DNA of 64,000 nt from Rouxiella badensis (GTDB lineage Bacteria; Pseudomonadota; Gammaproteobacteria; Enterobacterales; Enterobacteriaceae): NCBI GenBank assembly GCA_026967495.1, contig CP114060.1, forward strand, positions 4,154,001-4,218,000, in the 5' to 3' direction. The first letter of the stretch is position 1. Every line of letters starts with the position of its first letter. The notes beneath the pieces were generated by a model. That model made no database searches. It was given only the letters and a program-made list of their open reading frames with translations, and had not been told where the DNA came from. Shown here in pieces: positions 1-9,614 of the stretch. The translations under genes were made by a program, and so were the position numbers.

Positions 1-240
1 TACGTCACCGCTTCGCTTCTGATCCGCATTCAGGAAGAATCCGGTCTGAGTGCTGAAGAGATGCTGGCGATAGCCGAGCGCCCTACGCTACTGCGCACGC
101 TTAAATTCGGCAAATATCGCGGTCAGAAGATTTCTGAGATAGCCTCACAGGACCCTGGTTATCTGCGCTGGATGCTGCGCGAAGTCAGCAGCCTCAGTGC
201 GGATATGAAATACAGTCTGAACTACTTTTTGGATAAGTAG
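1..240 (+). CDS. exoX: Exodeoxyribonuclease X, C-terminal part
   Basis: This is the last 79 codons of a gene cut by the window edge, open from base 1 to a TAG at 238-240. The tail contains the segments FGKYRG and DPGYLRW, characteristic of the C-terminal region of ExoX, a DEDDh-family 3'-5' exonuclease that degrades single- and double-stranded DNA in repair. The catalytic exonuclease domain lies outside the window. Its convergent neighbour is oligopeptidase B, the same pairing as exoX-ptrB in E. coli, which supports the name. The assignment rests on the tail and on synteny. Confidence 0.8.
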   Translation, partial: YVTASLLIRIQEESGLSAEEMLAIAERPTLLRTLKFGKYRGQKISEIASQDPGYLRWMLREVSSLSADMKYSLNYFLDK

Positions 241-258
241 GCTCAGACTCCAGACAGT

Positions 259-288
259 AAAAAGGCGACCATTGAGTCGCCTTTTTTA
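259..288. terminator. Bidirectional terminator between exoX and ptrB
   Basis: A 9-bp perfect stem (AAAGGCGAC/GTCGCCTTT) with a 6-base loop is flanked by an A-run on the left and a T-run on the right. It can therefore end transcription of exoX (+) and of ptrB (-). Confidence 0.85.
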
Positions 289-317
289 TTGCTGATTTTT
301 TCCTGAAGAATCCTTAA

Positions 318-2354
318 TTACTGCTGGCTAAGCGCGATGACAAACGCATATTCCATCGCGATATCTTCGTAAGCCTTGAAGCGCCCTGACTTGCCGCCGT
401 GACCAGAATCCATGTCGGTGTACATCAGCAGCTGATTGTTATCCGTTTTCAGGTCACGCAGCTTGGCAACCCACTTTGCCGGTTCCCAGTATTGCACCTG
501 TGAATCGTGCAGCCCGGTAGTGACCAGCATGTGCGGATAATCCTGCGCCAGAACCTGATCGTATGGGCTGTATTGCAGGATGTAGTCGTAGTACGCCTTG
601 TCATTCGGGTTGCCCCACTCGTCGTACTCACCGGTAGTCAGTGGGATAGATTCATCGAGCATGGTGGTTACCACGTCAACAAACGGAACCTGCGCCACGA
701 TGCCGTGATAAAGCTCAGGGGCCTGATTGATAATCGCGCCCATCAGCAGGCCGCCGGCGCTGCCGCCCATCGCATACACCCGATCTTTATCGCCGTATTT
801 TTGTTCGACCAAGGCTTTAGTCACGTCGATAAAGTCGTGGAAGGTATTCAGCTTGTTGAACAGTTTCCCGTCTTCGTACCACTGTTGACCGAGATCGGCA
901 CCGCCGCGAATATGTGCCAGCGCAAACACGAAACCGCGATCCAGCAGGCTCAAACGGCTGCCGCTGAAACCTGGATCCATGCTGCTGCCGTAGGATCCGT
1001 AGGCGTAGATCATCAGCGGATTGTGCCCGGCTTTGAACGTGTCATGACGATATACCAGAGAGACCGGCACCTTGACGCCGTCGCGTGCCGTGACCCAAAC
1101 GCGCTCGCTGCGGTAGTTGGCTGAATCGAAGTCTTTCACTTCCTGCTGTTTGAGCAGCCTGCGCTCGCCGGTGTCGAGGTCCAGCTCGAACAGGGAACTG
1201 GCGGTGGTCATCGACGAATAACCGTAGCGCAGCAGTGACGTATCAGGCGTTGGATTGTAGGAAAGCCAAGTCACGTAGGTCGGATCGTCAAACTTCAGCG
1301 ATTTCTCCTCGCCGCTCTGCCAGTGAATCTGACGCAGGTGGGTCAGCCCCTCCTGACGTTCTTCGATAACTAGCCAGTCGCGAAACAGGCTGAAACCCTC
1401 GAGCATCACATCGTCACGTGCAGGGATAAGCGTCTGCCAGTCGGCCTCTGCAAAGCTGTCGCTCTTGTACAGGCCGAAGTTTTTGCCGTCTTTATTGGAG
1501 CGAATATAGAAATGGCCCTGATAATGATCCAGCGCGTATTCATGATCTTTCCTGCGCGGGGCAAACAGCTGTGGCTCGGCCAGCGGGTTATCGGCGTCCA
1601 GCAGCAGCACTTCTGAGGTCGTTGTGCTGTCGAGGTGAATAATGATGTATCGCTCAGAAGTGGTTTTGTCGAGGCCGACGTAGAAGGTGTCGTCTTTCTC
1701 TTCGTAAACCAGCACGTCCTGCTCAGGATCAGTGCCAACCTGATGACGATAAACCTGATAAGGCAGCAGCGTGGTCTTGTGCTTGCGCACGTAGAAAATG
1801 GTCTTTGAGTCGTTGGCCCACTCGGCACTTCCTGAGGTGTTACTCAGAACTTCCTCAGACCAGCTGTCATCCAGCAGGCTCTTGACGCGAATATCGTACT
1901 GACGGCGCGACAGAAAATCTTCCGCCACCAGCAGTTGCGTATTATCAGGACTCACGTCAAGGCCACCGAGGGTATAGAACTCACGGTCGGCGGCGCGCTC
2001 GTTGCCGTCGATCAGCGTTTGCCAGTTTTCGCTCTCGGCCGCCGGTTGACGCAGGTAGATAGCATACTCGTTGCCCGGCTCGTAGCGCGTCTGATAACGA
2101 TAGCCGTGCTTCACGTAAGGAACGGAGTGATCCTGCTGAGGAATGCGGTCAACCATCTCCTGATACAAGGCTTCACGCAGTGCCTGATGCGGCTTCATCG
2201 CCTGTTCTGTCCAGGCATTTTCCGCCTGAAGATAATTCAGTACGTCTTCATCGCTGCGCTCATCGTCGCGCAGCCAATAGTAATCGTCTACGCGCGTGTC
2301 GCCGTGCGTAGTCATAGGATACGGACGCTTTTCAGCCTTTGGCGGAATCATCAT
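318..2354 (-). CDS. ptrB: Oligopeptidase B (protease II)
   Basis: A 678-residue cytoplasmic serine peptidase of the prolyl oligopeptidase family (S9A) that cleaves after Lys/Arg in short peptides. An N-terminal seven-bladed beta-propeller region (about 75-400) precedes the alpha/beta hydrolase domain. The nucleophile lies in GGSAGG at S532; D617 (in GLHDSQV) and H652 (in SGHGGKSG) complete the triad, at the same numbers as in E. coli PtrB (686 aa). The frame is intact. It lies 26 bp downstream of dbpA on the same strand, so the two may be co-transcribed. E. coli does not have dbpA next to ptrB. Confidence 0.97.
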   Translation of the reverse strand: MMIPPKAEKRPYPMTTHGDTRVDDYYWLRDDERSDEDVLNYLQAENAWTEQAMKPHQALREALYQEMVDRIPQQDHSVPYVKHGYRYQTRYEPGNEYAIYLRQPAAESENWQTLIDGNERAADREFYTLGGLDVSPDNTQLLVAEDFLSRRQYDIRVKSLLDDSWSEEVLSNTSGSAEWANDSKTIFYVRKHKTTLLPYQVYRHQVGTDPEQDVLVYEEKDDTFYVGLDKTTSERYIIIHLDSTTTSEVLLLDADNPLAEPQLFAPRRKDHEYALDHYQGHFYIRSNKDGKNFGLYKSDSFAEADWQTLIPARDDVMLEGFSLFRDWLVIEERQEGLTHLRQIHWQSGEEKSLKFDDPTYVTWLSYNPTPDTSLLRYGYSSMTTASSLFELDLDTGERRLLKQQEVKDFDSANYRSERVWVTARDGVKVPVSLVYRHDTFKAGHNPLMIYAYGSYGSSMDPGFSGSRLSLLDRGFVFALAHIRGGADLGQQWYEDGKLFNKLNTFHDFIDVTKALVEQKYGDKDRVYAMGGSAGGLLMGAIINQAPELYHGIVAQVPFVDVVTTMLDESIPLTTGEYDEWGNPNDKAYYDYILQYSPYDQVLAQDYPHMLVTTGLHDSQVQYWEPAKWVAKLRDLKTDNNQLLMYTDMDSGHGGKSGRFKAYEDIAMEYAFVIALSQQ

Positions 2355-2380
2355 TGTCGAGTTTCTCTCCTCAATTTCAC

Positions 2381-3763
2381 TTAGCGCAGTAAGAAGGCCT
2401 TGCAGCTCTTGCCTTTAATTTTGCCTTCCTGCAGGCGTTGCAGGGCTTTCTTGGCGCTGTTTTTGCGAATAGCAACATAGGCATGAATCGGGAACATGTC
2501 GATTTTGCCCACTTCGGCGGCGGTTAAACCCGCATCACCGGTCAGCGCGCCCAGAATATCACCCGGACGAATCTTGGCTTTACGGCCACCGTCGATGCAC
2601 AACGTCAGCATCTCGGGTTCCAGCGTCGCGGCAGGGGCAGAGAGACTCTGAGCAGCAGGCTGCCATTTGAAGCTTTTGCGCATATAGTCTTCGAGCGCAT
2701 GAACGCGGACCATTTCCTGCGGCGTAACCAGACTCACCGCCACACCGCTGGTACCTGCACGACCGGTACGGCCCACTCGGTGAACGTGCACTTCAGGGTC
2801 GAACGACAGTTCGTAGTTGATGACCAGTCCCAGCTGTTTGATGTCAAGACCACGGGCGGCAACGTCGGTGGCAACCAATACGCGGCAGCTGCCGTTGGAG
2901 AAACGCACCAGAACGCGGTCGCGGTCGCGCTGCTCGAGGTCGCCGTTCAACGCCAGTACGCTAATGCCCTTGCTGGCCAGCGTATCGGCAATCTCCTGGC
3001 AATCGCGTTTGGTGTTACAGAAAACCACGCACGAGGTCGGCTGATACTGATAAAGCACCGCAGTCAGCAGCGACAAACGGCTGTGGCGGTCGGCTTCGAT
3101 AAATACCTGTTCGATGTCGGCAACGTCTTCGCCACCCTCTATTTCCACGTTCAGCGGCTGACGCTGGAATTTATTGCTGATGCGCTCGATGCCTTCCGGA
3201 TAGGTCGCGGAGAACAGCAGCGTCTGGCGAGACGGCGGCGTATAGCTCACCACGTCTTCGATATCTTCGCTAAAGCCCATATCCAGCATGCGGTCAGCTT
3301 CATCGAGCACCAGCACTTTCATCTGGTCAAGCTTCAGGGTGCCTTTGCGCAGATGTTCCTGAATACGGCCCGGCGTACCCACCACGATGTGCGGCTGGTG
3401 CACCAGAGAGTCAAGCTGTGGCCCAATCGGCTGGCCGCCGCACAGGGTCAGGATTTTGATGTTTTGGGTGAAACGCGCCAGACGACGCAGCTCTTTACTG
3501 ACCTGATCCGCCAGTTCACGCGTTGGGCACAGCACCAGCGCCTGGCAGAAGAAATCGCCGACAGTAATTTTATCTAACAGCCCGATACCAAACGCAGCGG
3601 TCTTGCCACTGCCGGTCTTGGCTTTCGCGCGCACGTCCTGACCCAGCAGGATGGCAGGCAAAGAGGCTTCCTGAATTGGCGTCATTTGGGCGTAGCCCAG
3701 TTCTTCGAGGTTAGAAATTTGTTCGGATGGCAAAGTCAGTGTGGAGAAAGAATGCGTGCTCAA
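2381..3763 (-). CDS. dbpA: ATP-dependent RNA helicase DbpA
   Basis: A 460-residue DEAD-box helicase (E. coli DbpA 457 aa). Visible motifs are the Q motif near residue 27-31, Walker A AKTGSGKT at 48-55, DEAD near 153, SAT, and the C-terminal helicase motif HRVGRTGRAG. The last ~75 residues form the DbpA RNA-binding domain (PGDILGALTG region), which in E. coli recognises hairpin 92 of 23S rRNA, so its likely role is late 50S subunit assembly. The start at 3763 gives the usual MSTHSFSTL N-terminus. It is transcribed toward ptrB. Confidence 0.96.
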   Translation of the reverse strand: MSTHSFSTLTLPSEQISNLEELGYAQMTPIQEASLPAILLGQDVRAKAKTGSGKTAAFGIGLLDKITVGDFFCQALVLCPTRELADQVSKELRRLARFTQNIKILTLCGGQPIGPQLDSLVHQPHIVVGTPGRIQEHLRKGTLKLDQMKVLVLDEADRMLDMGFSEDIEDVVSYTPPSRQTLLFSATYPEGIERISNKFQRQPLNVEIEGGEDVADIEQVFIEADRHSRLSLLTAVLYQYQPTSCVVFCNTKRDCQEIADTLASKGISVLALNGDLEQRDRDRVLVRFSNGSCRVLVATDVAARGLDIKQLGLVINYELSFDPEVHVHRVGRTGRAGTSGVAVSLVTPQEMVRVHALEDYMRKSFKWQPAAQSLSAPAATLEPEMLTLCIDGGRKAKIRPGDILGALTGDAGLTAAEVGKIDMFPIHAYVAIRKNSAKKALQRLQEGKIKGKSCKAFLLR

Positions 3764-3882
3764 GGCGATAACTCTTATGTAAGGCGAAAAAAACGAAGCG
3801 GCGCAAGGCTATCAGCGCCATGTAATGCTTTAGATAATAACAGAGAAGGGGATATTGCGCCTTAGCGCTAATGACTGGAGTC

Positions 3883-3910
3883 AAAAAAACCCGCAACGCA
3901 GGCGGGTTTT
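3883..3910 (-). terminator. Terminator of the cold-shock gene
   Basis: On the minus strand an AACCCGC/GCGGGTT stem is followed by seven T. It lies just downstream of the csp gene ending at 3963. Confidence 0.85.
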
Positions 3911-3962
3911 AGAAAATCGTTATCTAATGATCAGTTGGCTTAAGTAAGCCAGAAGTGACTGA

Positions 3963-4172
3963 TTACAGAGCGACGACGTTGGCAGCAGACGGGCCACGTG
4001 GGCTGTCTTGAATGGTGAACTCTACGTTCTGACCTTCAGCCAGGGTTTTGAAACCATCGCTGTTGATTGCAGAGAAGTGAACGAAAACGTCTTTAGAGCC
4101 ATCAGCTGGAGTGATGAAACCGAAGCCTTTGCTTTCGTTGAACCATTTTACCTGACCGTTTAACTTACTCAT
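3963..4172 (-). CDS. Cold-shock protein, CspA family (CspC/CspE-like)
   Basis: A 69-residue single cold-shock domain protein (OB fold) with RNP1 (KGFGFI) and RNP2 (VFVHFS). These bind single-stranded RNA or DNA and act as RNA chaperones and antiterminators. It is close to the CspC encoded at 16769-16978 but differs in the N-terminus (MSKLNGQ), the middle (INSDGF) and the C-terminal third. It is not an exact match to E. coli CspC or CspE, so I give no symbol. It is transcribed alone, with a terminator downstream. Confidence 0.9.
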   Translation of the reverse strand: MSKLNGQVKWFNESKGFGFITPADGSKDVFVHFSAINSDGFKTLAEGQNVEFTIQDSPRGPSAANVVAL

Positions 4173-4269
4173 TTTACTATCCTTTACTATTCAAAAAGCA
4201 TCCGCCTCGATCGCGAATGCCCGACTATTAACGCACATTCGCGCCCCGCACGCAAATACTGGCGCAGGT

Positions 4270-4308
4270 GCGCAATCGTTTTCGTGGTGAGACTTTTTCC
4301 TATATAAT
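4270..4308 (+). promoter_or_regulatory. purT promoter with PurR box
   Basis: The 16-mer at 4270-4285 (GCGCAATCGTTTTCGT) matches the PurR operator pattern (ACGCAAACGTTTGCGT) at 13 of 16 positions. A perfect -10 TATAAT lies at 4303-4308, 17 bp after a TTTTCG -35-like hexamer at 4280-4285. The operator would overlap the -35, so hypoxanthine- or guanine-loaded PurR should repress purT. This is inferred from sequence and from known PurR control of purT in E. coli. Confidence 0.65.
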
Positions 4309-4426
4309 GCCGCCAACTATTTTCGCAACGTCCTCTGTCACCGCAATCTGCCACGCAGAATGGGTGCCCAAAACGCGATTTTACGACCGATATTTTCATC
4401 ACCGACAACGAGTTAGGTATCCAGCT

Positions 4427-5606
4427 ATGTTAACCATTGGAACTGCACTGCGCACCGACGCGACCCGCGTCATGTTATTGAGGCTCTGGCGAACTGGGCA
4501 AAGAGGTGGCTATTGAATGCCAACGTCTTGGTCTGGAAGTGATCGCCGTCGACAGATACGCCGACGCGCCTGCAATGCAGGTTGCCCACCGCAGCCATGT
4601 GATCAACATGCTGGACGGCGAGGCGCTCAAGCAGCTTATCGAGAAAGAGCGTCCTGACTTTATCGTCCCGGAAATTGAAGCTATTGCTACCAGCATGCTG
4701 GTTGAGCTGGAAAAGCAGGGTCATAACGTGGTGCCATGCGCCGAAGCAACGCGCCTGACCATGAACCGTGAAGGCATCCGTCGTCTGGCGGCCGAGACGC
4801 TGAAACTGCCAACCTCGACCTACCGTTTTGCCGATGATGAAGCCAGCTTCAAACAGGCAGTGCAGGAAATTGGTTATCCGTGCATCATCAAGCCGGTCAT
4901 GAGCCTCTTCCGGTAAAGGCCAGAGTCTGATCCGCAGTGGAGAAACGTTGCAGGCCGCGTGGGACTATGCGCAGCTTGGCGGCCGCGCAGGCGGGGGCGG
5001 GTCATCGTTGAAGGTCTGGTGAAGTTTGATTTCGAGATTACCCTGCTGACTATCAGCGCCATTGACGGTATTCACTTCTGCGCCCCTATTGGCCATCGTC
5101 AGGAAGACGGCGATTACCGCGAATCATGGCAGCCACAGCAGATGAGCAGTCTGGCGCTCGAGCGTGCGAAAGATATCGCAAAAAACGTGGTGGAAGCACT
5201 GGGTGGACACGGGCTGTTTGGCGTTGAGCTGTTCGTTTGCGGTGATGACGTGGTGTTCAGCGAAGTGTCTCCTCGCCCACACGATACCGGCATGGTAACG
5301 CTGATTTCTCAGGACCTGTCTGAGTTTGCGCTGCACGTGCGCGCGTTCCTCGGGCTGCCAATCGGCACTATCCGCCAGTTCGGTCCCTCGGCTTCTGCCG
5401 TCATCCTGCCGGAACTGACCAGCAACAACGTTAGCTTCAGCGGTTTGGAGCAGGCTTTAGTGGGTTCTAATCAGGTGCGCTTGTTTGGCAAGCCTGAAAT
5501 CAGCGGAAAACGTCGTCTGGGTGTTGCGCTGTCAATCGGCGATACCATTGAGCAAGCGGTTGAAACTGCAATCAAGGCAGCAGCAGCCGTGGTCGTTAAG
5601 GGTTAA
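4427..5606 (+). CDS. purT: Formate-dependent GAR transformylase PurT (three frame breaks)
   Basis: An ATP-grasp enzyme of purine synthesis that converts glycinamide ribonucleotide, formate and ATP to formyl-GAR. The start ATG at 4427 gives MLTIGTALR. The frame breaks three times: an extra base near 4481 in the LLGSGELG stretch, an extra C near 4904 in the KPVMSSSGKGQ ATP-binding loop, and a missing base near 4991-5000. After correction the product is about 392 residues and matches E. coli PurT throughout, with SPRPHDTG and the C-terminal LFGKPE and RRLGVAL regions intact. No residue is lost, only frame, so I read these as sequence errors. It is preceded by a PurR-box promoter. Confidence 0.9.
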
Positions 5607-5663
5607 CGCCTGGCTTCTGGCCGTTGTGCAGTTGATGTGCAACGGCCAAATATTCAGTAAGGC

Positions 5664-5846
5664 TTATTCTTCGTCTTCATCGTCAAAGATAACCGTCACA
5701 CGGTCACCCTTGTGGGTTTCACGAATCTCTGCCGCAACCACGGCAATCGCCTGACCACTGCTCATCCCCTCTTCCATTAACTGGCGGATACGGTCAGCGG
5801 CTTGCTGCTGCTCTGAGTGCGAAAGTGAAGGCATACCGGTCAACAT
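5664..5846 (-). CDS. yoaH: UPF0181 family protein YoaH
   Basis: A 60-residue conserved small protein of unknown function: a helical N-terminal half with the segment EEGMSSGQAIA, then an acidic tail (DDEDEE). Length and sequence match E. coli YoaH, which likewise lies divergent to pabB. It is cytoplasmic, with no signal or membrane segment. Confidence 0.92.
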   Translation of the reverse strand: MLTGMPSLSHSEQQQAADRIRQLMEEGMSSGQAIAVVAAEIRETHKGDRVTVIFDDEDEE

Positions 5847-5996
5847 GAATGTGTTCCTGTTCTATTTCTATAGTGAAGCGAGCTTAGCCGCACATTATAC
5901 GCCTTAATTTGCCAATGACCTACCCACATCAAATCTATGCTAGGATCGGTTCGCCAGGAATTGCATTGTCACCGTGTCGGGAATTTTCAAAATACT

Positions 5997-7388
5997 ATGC
6001 CATCCGTTCAATCCATTGATTTTTATAAATTAGATTATCAACCTGATGCGCTGCTCACGCGCTTTGCCTCCCTGTCGTCACTGCCTTGGGCCATGCTGCT
6101 GCACTCCGGCGCTGCCGACCATGTCCACAACCGCTTCGACATTTTGGTCGCCGACCCGCAGGTCACGCTGACCACGCGCGGGCTGCATACTGAAATCTGC
6201 CGAAAAGACGCCTCGGGCGTGACGGCTGAAATTAGCGAGGCGGACCCATTCCAGCTGTTACAGCAGGAGCTTGAGGCCAGCGGAATGCGGGCAGAAGTTA
6301 ACGCCGACTTCCCTTTTCAGGGTGGCGCGTTAGGGCTGCTGGGCTACGATTTAGGCCGCAGGATTGAAAAGTTGCCGTCGCTGGCGGAACCTGACATTAC
6401 TCTGCCGGATATGGCGATAGGGATTTACAGCTGGGCGCTGATTGCCGATCACCATTTACAGCGGCTGACGCTGGTGAGTCAGGGAGATATCCACACCCGC
6501 CTTACGTGGCTCGAGCAGCATCAACAAACGCTGCCCACCGAGCCTTTCCAGCTGACTTCGCCGTGGCAGTCGAACATGACCCGCGAAGCCTACGGTGATA
6601 AATTTCGCCAGATACAGGAATATTTGCACAGCGGCGACTGCTATCAAATCAACCTGACTCAGCGCTTTAAAGCCCAATATCAGGGCGATGAATGGCAGGC
6701 ATTTCTACGCCTGAACCAGACTAACCGTGCGCCGTTCTCGGCGTTCCTGCGTCTGCCAGAAAACGCCGTGTTGAGCCTTTCGCCCGAGCGTTTTATCTGG
6801 CTGGAAGAAGACAGGATCCAGACCCGTCCGATCAAGGGTACAATGCCGCGCCATGAGGATCCGCTTCTCGACCGACTTCAGGCCGAAAAGCTGAGATCTT
6901 CAGCCAAAGATCGCGCCGAGAACCTGATGATCGTCGATCTCTTGCGTAATGATATTGGCCGTGTTGCCACCCCCGGCAGCGTAAAAGTGCCTGAGCTGTT
7001 TGTGGTCGAACCCTTCCCCGCCGTGCATCACCTGGTGAGCACTATTACTGCTCGCCTGCCCAACGCCTGTCATCCGGCGAGCCTGCTGCGCGCATGTTTC
7101 CCCGGCGGGTCTATCACTGGTGCACCGAAAATCAGGGCAATGCAGATTATCGAGCAGTTGGAGCCACAGCGCCGTAACGGCTACTGCGGCAGCATCGTCT
7201 ACATCAGCTGTTGCGGTACGATGGACAGCAATATCACTATCCGCACTCTGCTGGCCGAAAAAGGCGAACTGTTCTGCTGGGCCGGTGGCGGCATCGTCGC
7301 CGACAGTCAGGAGCAAGCGGAATATCAGGAAACCTTCGATAAAGTGGCGCGCATTCTGCCGCTGCTCGGTGAGGATATCGCGCCATGA
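5997..7388 (+). CDS. pabB: Aminodeoxychorismate synthase component I
   Basis: PabB converts chorismate to 4-amino-4-deoxychorismate, using ammonia from PabA, in p-aminobenzoate and folate synthesis. The open frame begins at 5937, but ATG 5997 (MPSVQSIDF) gives 463 residues, close to E. coli PabB (453). The chorismate-binding domain shows the PIKGT segment with the covalent-intermediate lysine, SPERF, and GSITGAPK near the C-terminus. The stop overlaps the start of nudL (ATGA), indicating translational coupling. pabC, encoding the lyase for the next step, is at 56443-57246. Confidence 0.95.
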   Translation: MPSVQSIDFYKLDYQPDALLTRFASLSSLPWAMLLHSGAADHVHNRFDILVADPQVTLTTRGLHTEICRKDASGVTAEISEADPFQLLQQELEASGMRAEVNADFPFQGGALGLLGYDLGRRIEKLPSLAEPDITLPDMAIGIYSWALIADHHLQRLTLVSQGDIHTRLTWLEQHQQTLPTEPFQLTSPWQSNMTREAYGDKFRQIQEYLHSGDCYQINLTQRFKAQYQGDEWQAFLRLNQTNRAPFSAFLRLPENAVLSLSPERFIWLEEDRIQTRPIKGTMPRHEDPLLDRLQAEKLRSSAKDRAENLMIVDLLRNDIGRVATPGSVKVPELFVVEPFPAVHHLVSTITARLPNACHPASLLRACFPGGSITGAPKIRAMQIIEQLEPQRRNGYCGSIVYISCCGTMDSNITIRTLLAEKGELFCWAGGGIVADSQEQAEYQETFDKVARILPLLGEDIAP

Positions 7389-7974
7389 TGGACTTCAGTC
7401 CTCAACCTTTACCGCCAGACGTTGAGCGATTTGTTCGCCAGTTTCAGCTGAATTTGCCCACCACGCCGGTGCGCAAGGCCGTTGGACGACGACAGGCTGC
7501 GGTGCTGATCCCGATCGTCTGCCGCGAGCAGCCCACCCTGTTGCTGACCCGCCGATCCGACAATTTACGCAAGCATGCGGGTCAGGTGGCGTTTCCGGGC
7601 GGCAAGGCGGACGCGTCCGACCCTTCGCTTATTTTCACCGCGCTGCGCGAGGCGCAGGAAGAGGTCGCCATTCCCCCTCTTGCGTGCGCGTACTGGGCCA
7701 GATGCAGCCGGTCGACAGTAGCAGCGGGTTTCAGGTGACGCCGGTGGTGGGATTGATTCCGGTCGATGTGCCGTTACACCCCAATGAAGACGAAGTGGCA
7801 GAGCTGTTCGAAATTCCGTTGCAGGAGGCGCTTAACTTTGCGCGCTATCATCCGCTGGATTTTCAGCGCGCAGGCGTTCGTCGTCGAGTGTATTTATCCT
7901 GGTATGAGGAGCAATTTGTGTGGGGAATGACCGCCGGGATCATTCTTCAGTTGGCTAAACAGATAGGCAACTGA
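7385..7974 (+). CDS. nudL: Nudix hydrolase NudL (frameshifted)
   Basis: A Nudix-family hydrolase, CoA pyrophosphatase-like, coupled to pabB as in E. coli (ATG at 7385 or 7388). The Nudix motif is visible as GGKADASDPS...ALREAQEEV. The frame is lost at the C-run 7673-7677, where one C is missing (C6 read as C5). Restoring it joins VAIPPSCVRVLGQMQPV and gives about 195 residues, the usual length. The second half carries the conserved NEDEVAELFEIPL region. I read this as a homopolymer error; the in vivo substrate is not certain even in E. coli. Confidence 0.88.
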
Positions 7975-8173
7975 CGACGAGTTGTGATCCCGCTCCTCAC
8001 CCACTTCACACTTATGCGATGAATTACTTTTTTCATGCGAAAACCGCTGTGTAATCCTTCACACCCTTTTACACTATAACGCTAACAACCGAACAATAAA
8101 TAAACAAAGCTTGTGCAAATTTGGCCACCCAAGATTCACCTGCAGCCGATTTGCTTCTATCAGGAGCCTTTAA

Positions 8174-9537
8174 GTGATCAGTGTTTTCGACATGTTCAAG
8201 GTGGGTATTGGCCCGTCCAGTTCCCATACGCTCGGCCCAATGAAAGCCGGCAAACAATTCGCCGATGATCTGTTGGAAAAAACCTGTTGCCTAACGTGAC
8301 CCGCATCGCGGTCGACGTCTATGGTTCATTATCTCTGACCGGTAAAGGTCACCATACCGACGTGGCGATTATTCTGGGCCTCGCCGGTAACAGGCCGGAT
8401 ACGGTCGACATCGACGCCATTCCACACTTTATCAAAGACGTTGAGCAACGCCAGCGCCTGCCTATTGGCGATACCCACCACGAGGTAGATTTCCCGCGTG
8501 ATACCGGTATGGTATTCCGCGGTGAAAACCTGCCGCGCCATGAAAACGGCATGCAGATTCACGCGTTCGTTGGCGAGCAGATGGTTTATAGCAAAACCTA
8601 TTATTCGGTCGGCGGGGGTTTTATCGTCGACGACGAGCATTTTGGTCAGCCGGTACTGGACGAAGTCAGCGTGCCTTACGCCTTCAATTCGGCCAGCGAA
8701 ATGCTGCAAAAATGCCGTGAAACGGGCCTCTCATTGTCGGGACTGATGATGAAGAATGAGCTGGCGCAGCACAGCAAAGCCGAAATCGACAAGTATTTCG
8801 AGTCAATCTGGCACACCATGCAGGCGTGTATCGACCGCGGCCTCAATACCGAAGGCGTGTTGCCGGGTCCGCTTCGCGTTCCACGTCGTGCCTCGGCGCT
8901 GCGCCGCATGCTGGTGTCGAATGACAAACTGTCGAATGACCCCATGCACGTCATTGACTGGGTCAATATGTTCGCGCTGGCAGTCAACGAAGAAAATGCC
9001 GCCGGTGGCCGCGTGGTCACGGCGCCGACCAACGGGGCCTGCGGCATCGTTCCTGCGGTGCTGGCCTACTATGACAAGTTCATTGGCTCGGTCAGCCCAG
9101 ACATTTACCAGCGTTATTTCCTGACTTCGGGCGCCATCGGCATCCTTTACAAGATGAACGCCTCGATTTCGGGTGCGGAAGTTGGCTGTCAGGGAGAGGT
9201 CGGTGTGGCATGCTCGATGGCAGCAGCGGGTCTTACCGAACTGCTTGGCGGCAGCCCGGAGCAGGTGTGTGTAGCGGCTGAAATTGGCATGGAACATAAC
9301 CTGGGTCTGACCTGTGATCCGGTCGCCGGGCAAGTTCAGGTTCCATGCATCGAACGTAACGCGATCGCCTCGGTGAAAGCCATCAACTCGGCGCGCATGG
9401 CGCTGCGTCGTACCAGTGAACCGCGCGTCTCGCTGGATAAAGTTATTGAAACGATGTACGAGACCGGCAAGGACATGAACGCCAAGTATCGTGAGACCTC
9501 ACGCGGCGGTCTGGCTATCAAGGTACAGTGTGACTAA
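8174..9537 (+). CDS. sdaA: L-serine dehydratase (deaminase) 1 (frameshifted)
   Basis: An iron-sulphur L-serine deaminase that forms pyruvate and ammonia. GTG at 8174 begins MISVFDMFKVGIGPSSSHT, as in E. coli SdaA. One A is missing from the A-run at 8277-8282; restoring it (EKNLLPNVTR) gives 454 residues, the E. coli length. The beta domain is N-terminal. The catalytic alpha domain follows, with APTNGACG, SGAEVGCQGEVG and the cysteine-containing LTCDPV that ligate the [4Fe-4S] cluster. The family needs the correct reading frame, and everything downstream is conserved, so the break is probably an error. It sits between nudL and yoaE as in E. coli. Confidence 0.92.
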
Positions 9538-9560
9538 AGGCTGAGTGATATTTTACTCCC

Positions 9561-9600
9561 AAAAAAAGGGCAGGTTTCGATAAGAAGCCTGCCCTTTTCT
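9561..9600. terminator. Terminator between sdaA and yoaE
   Basis: An 11-bp stem (AAAAGGGCAGG/CCTGCCCTTTT) lies between two convergent genes, with A-run and T-run flanks. It serves both strands. Confidence 0.88.
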
Positions 9601-9614
9601 ATTCTGATTACGGA

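Noticed and set aside
3711..3896. Open frame between dbpA and the csp gene
   Set aside because: Overlaps dbpA out of frame, has no ribosome site, and the composition is that of an intergenic promoter region.
4213..4242. GCGAATG/CATTCGC inverted repeat upstream of the csp gene
   Set aside because: Seven-base arms with a 16-base loop and no partner motif; too weak to call.
4427..5606. purT as a real pseudogene or programmed frameshift
   Set aside because: Three separate indels, no slippery heptamer, and full conservation on both sides point to sequence error.
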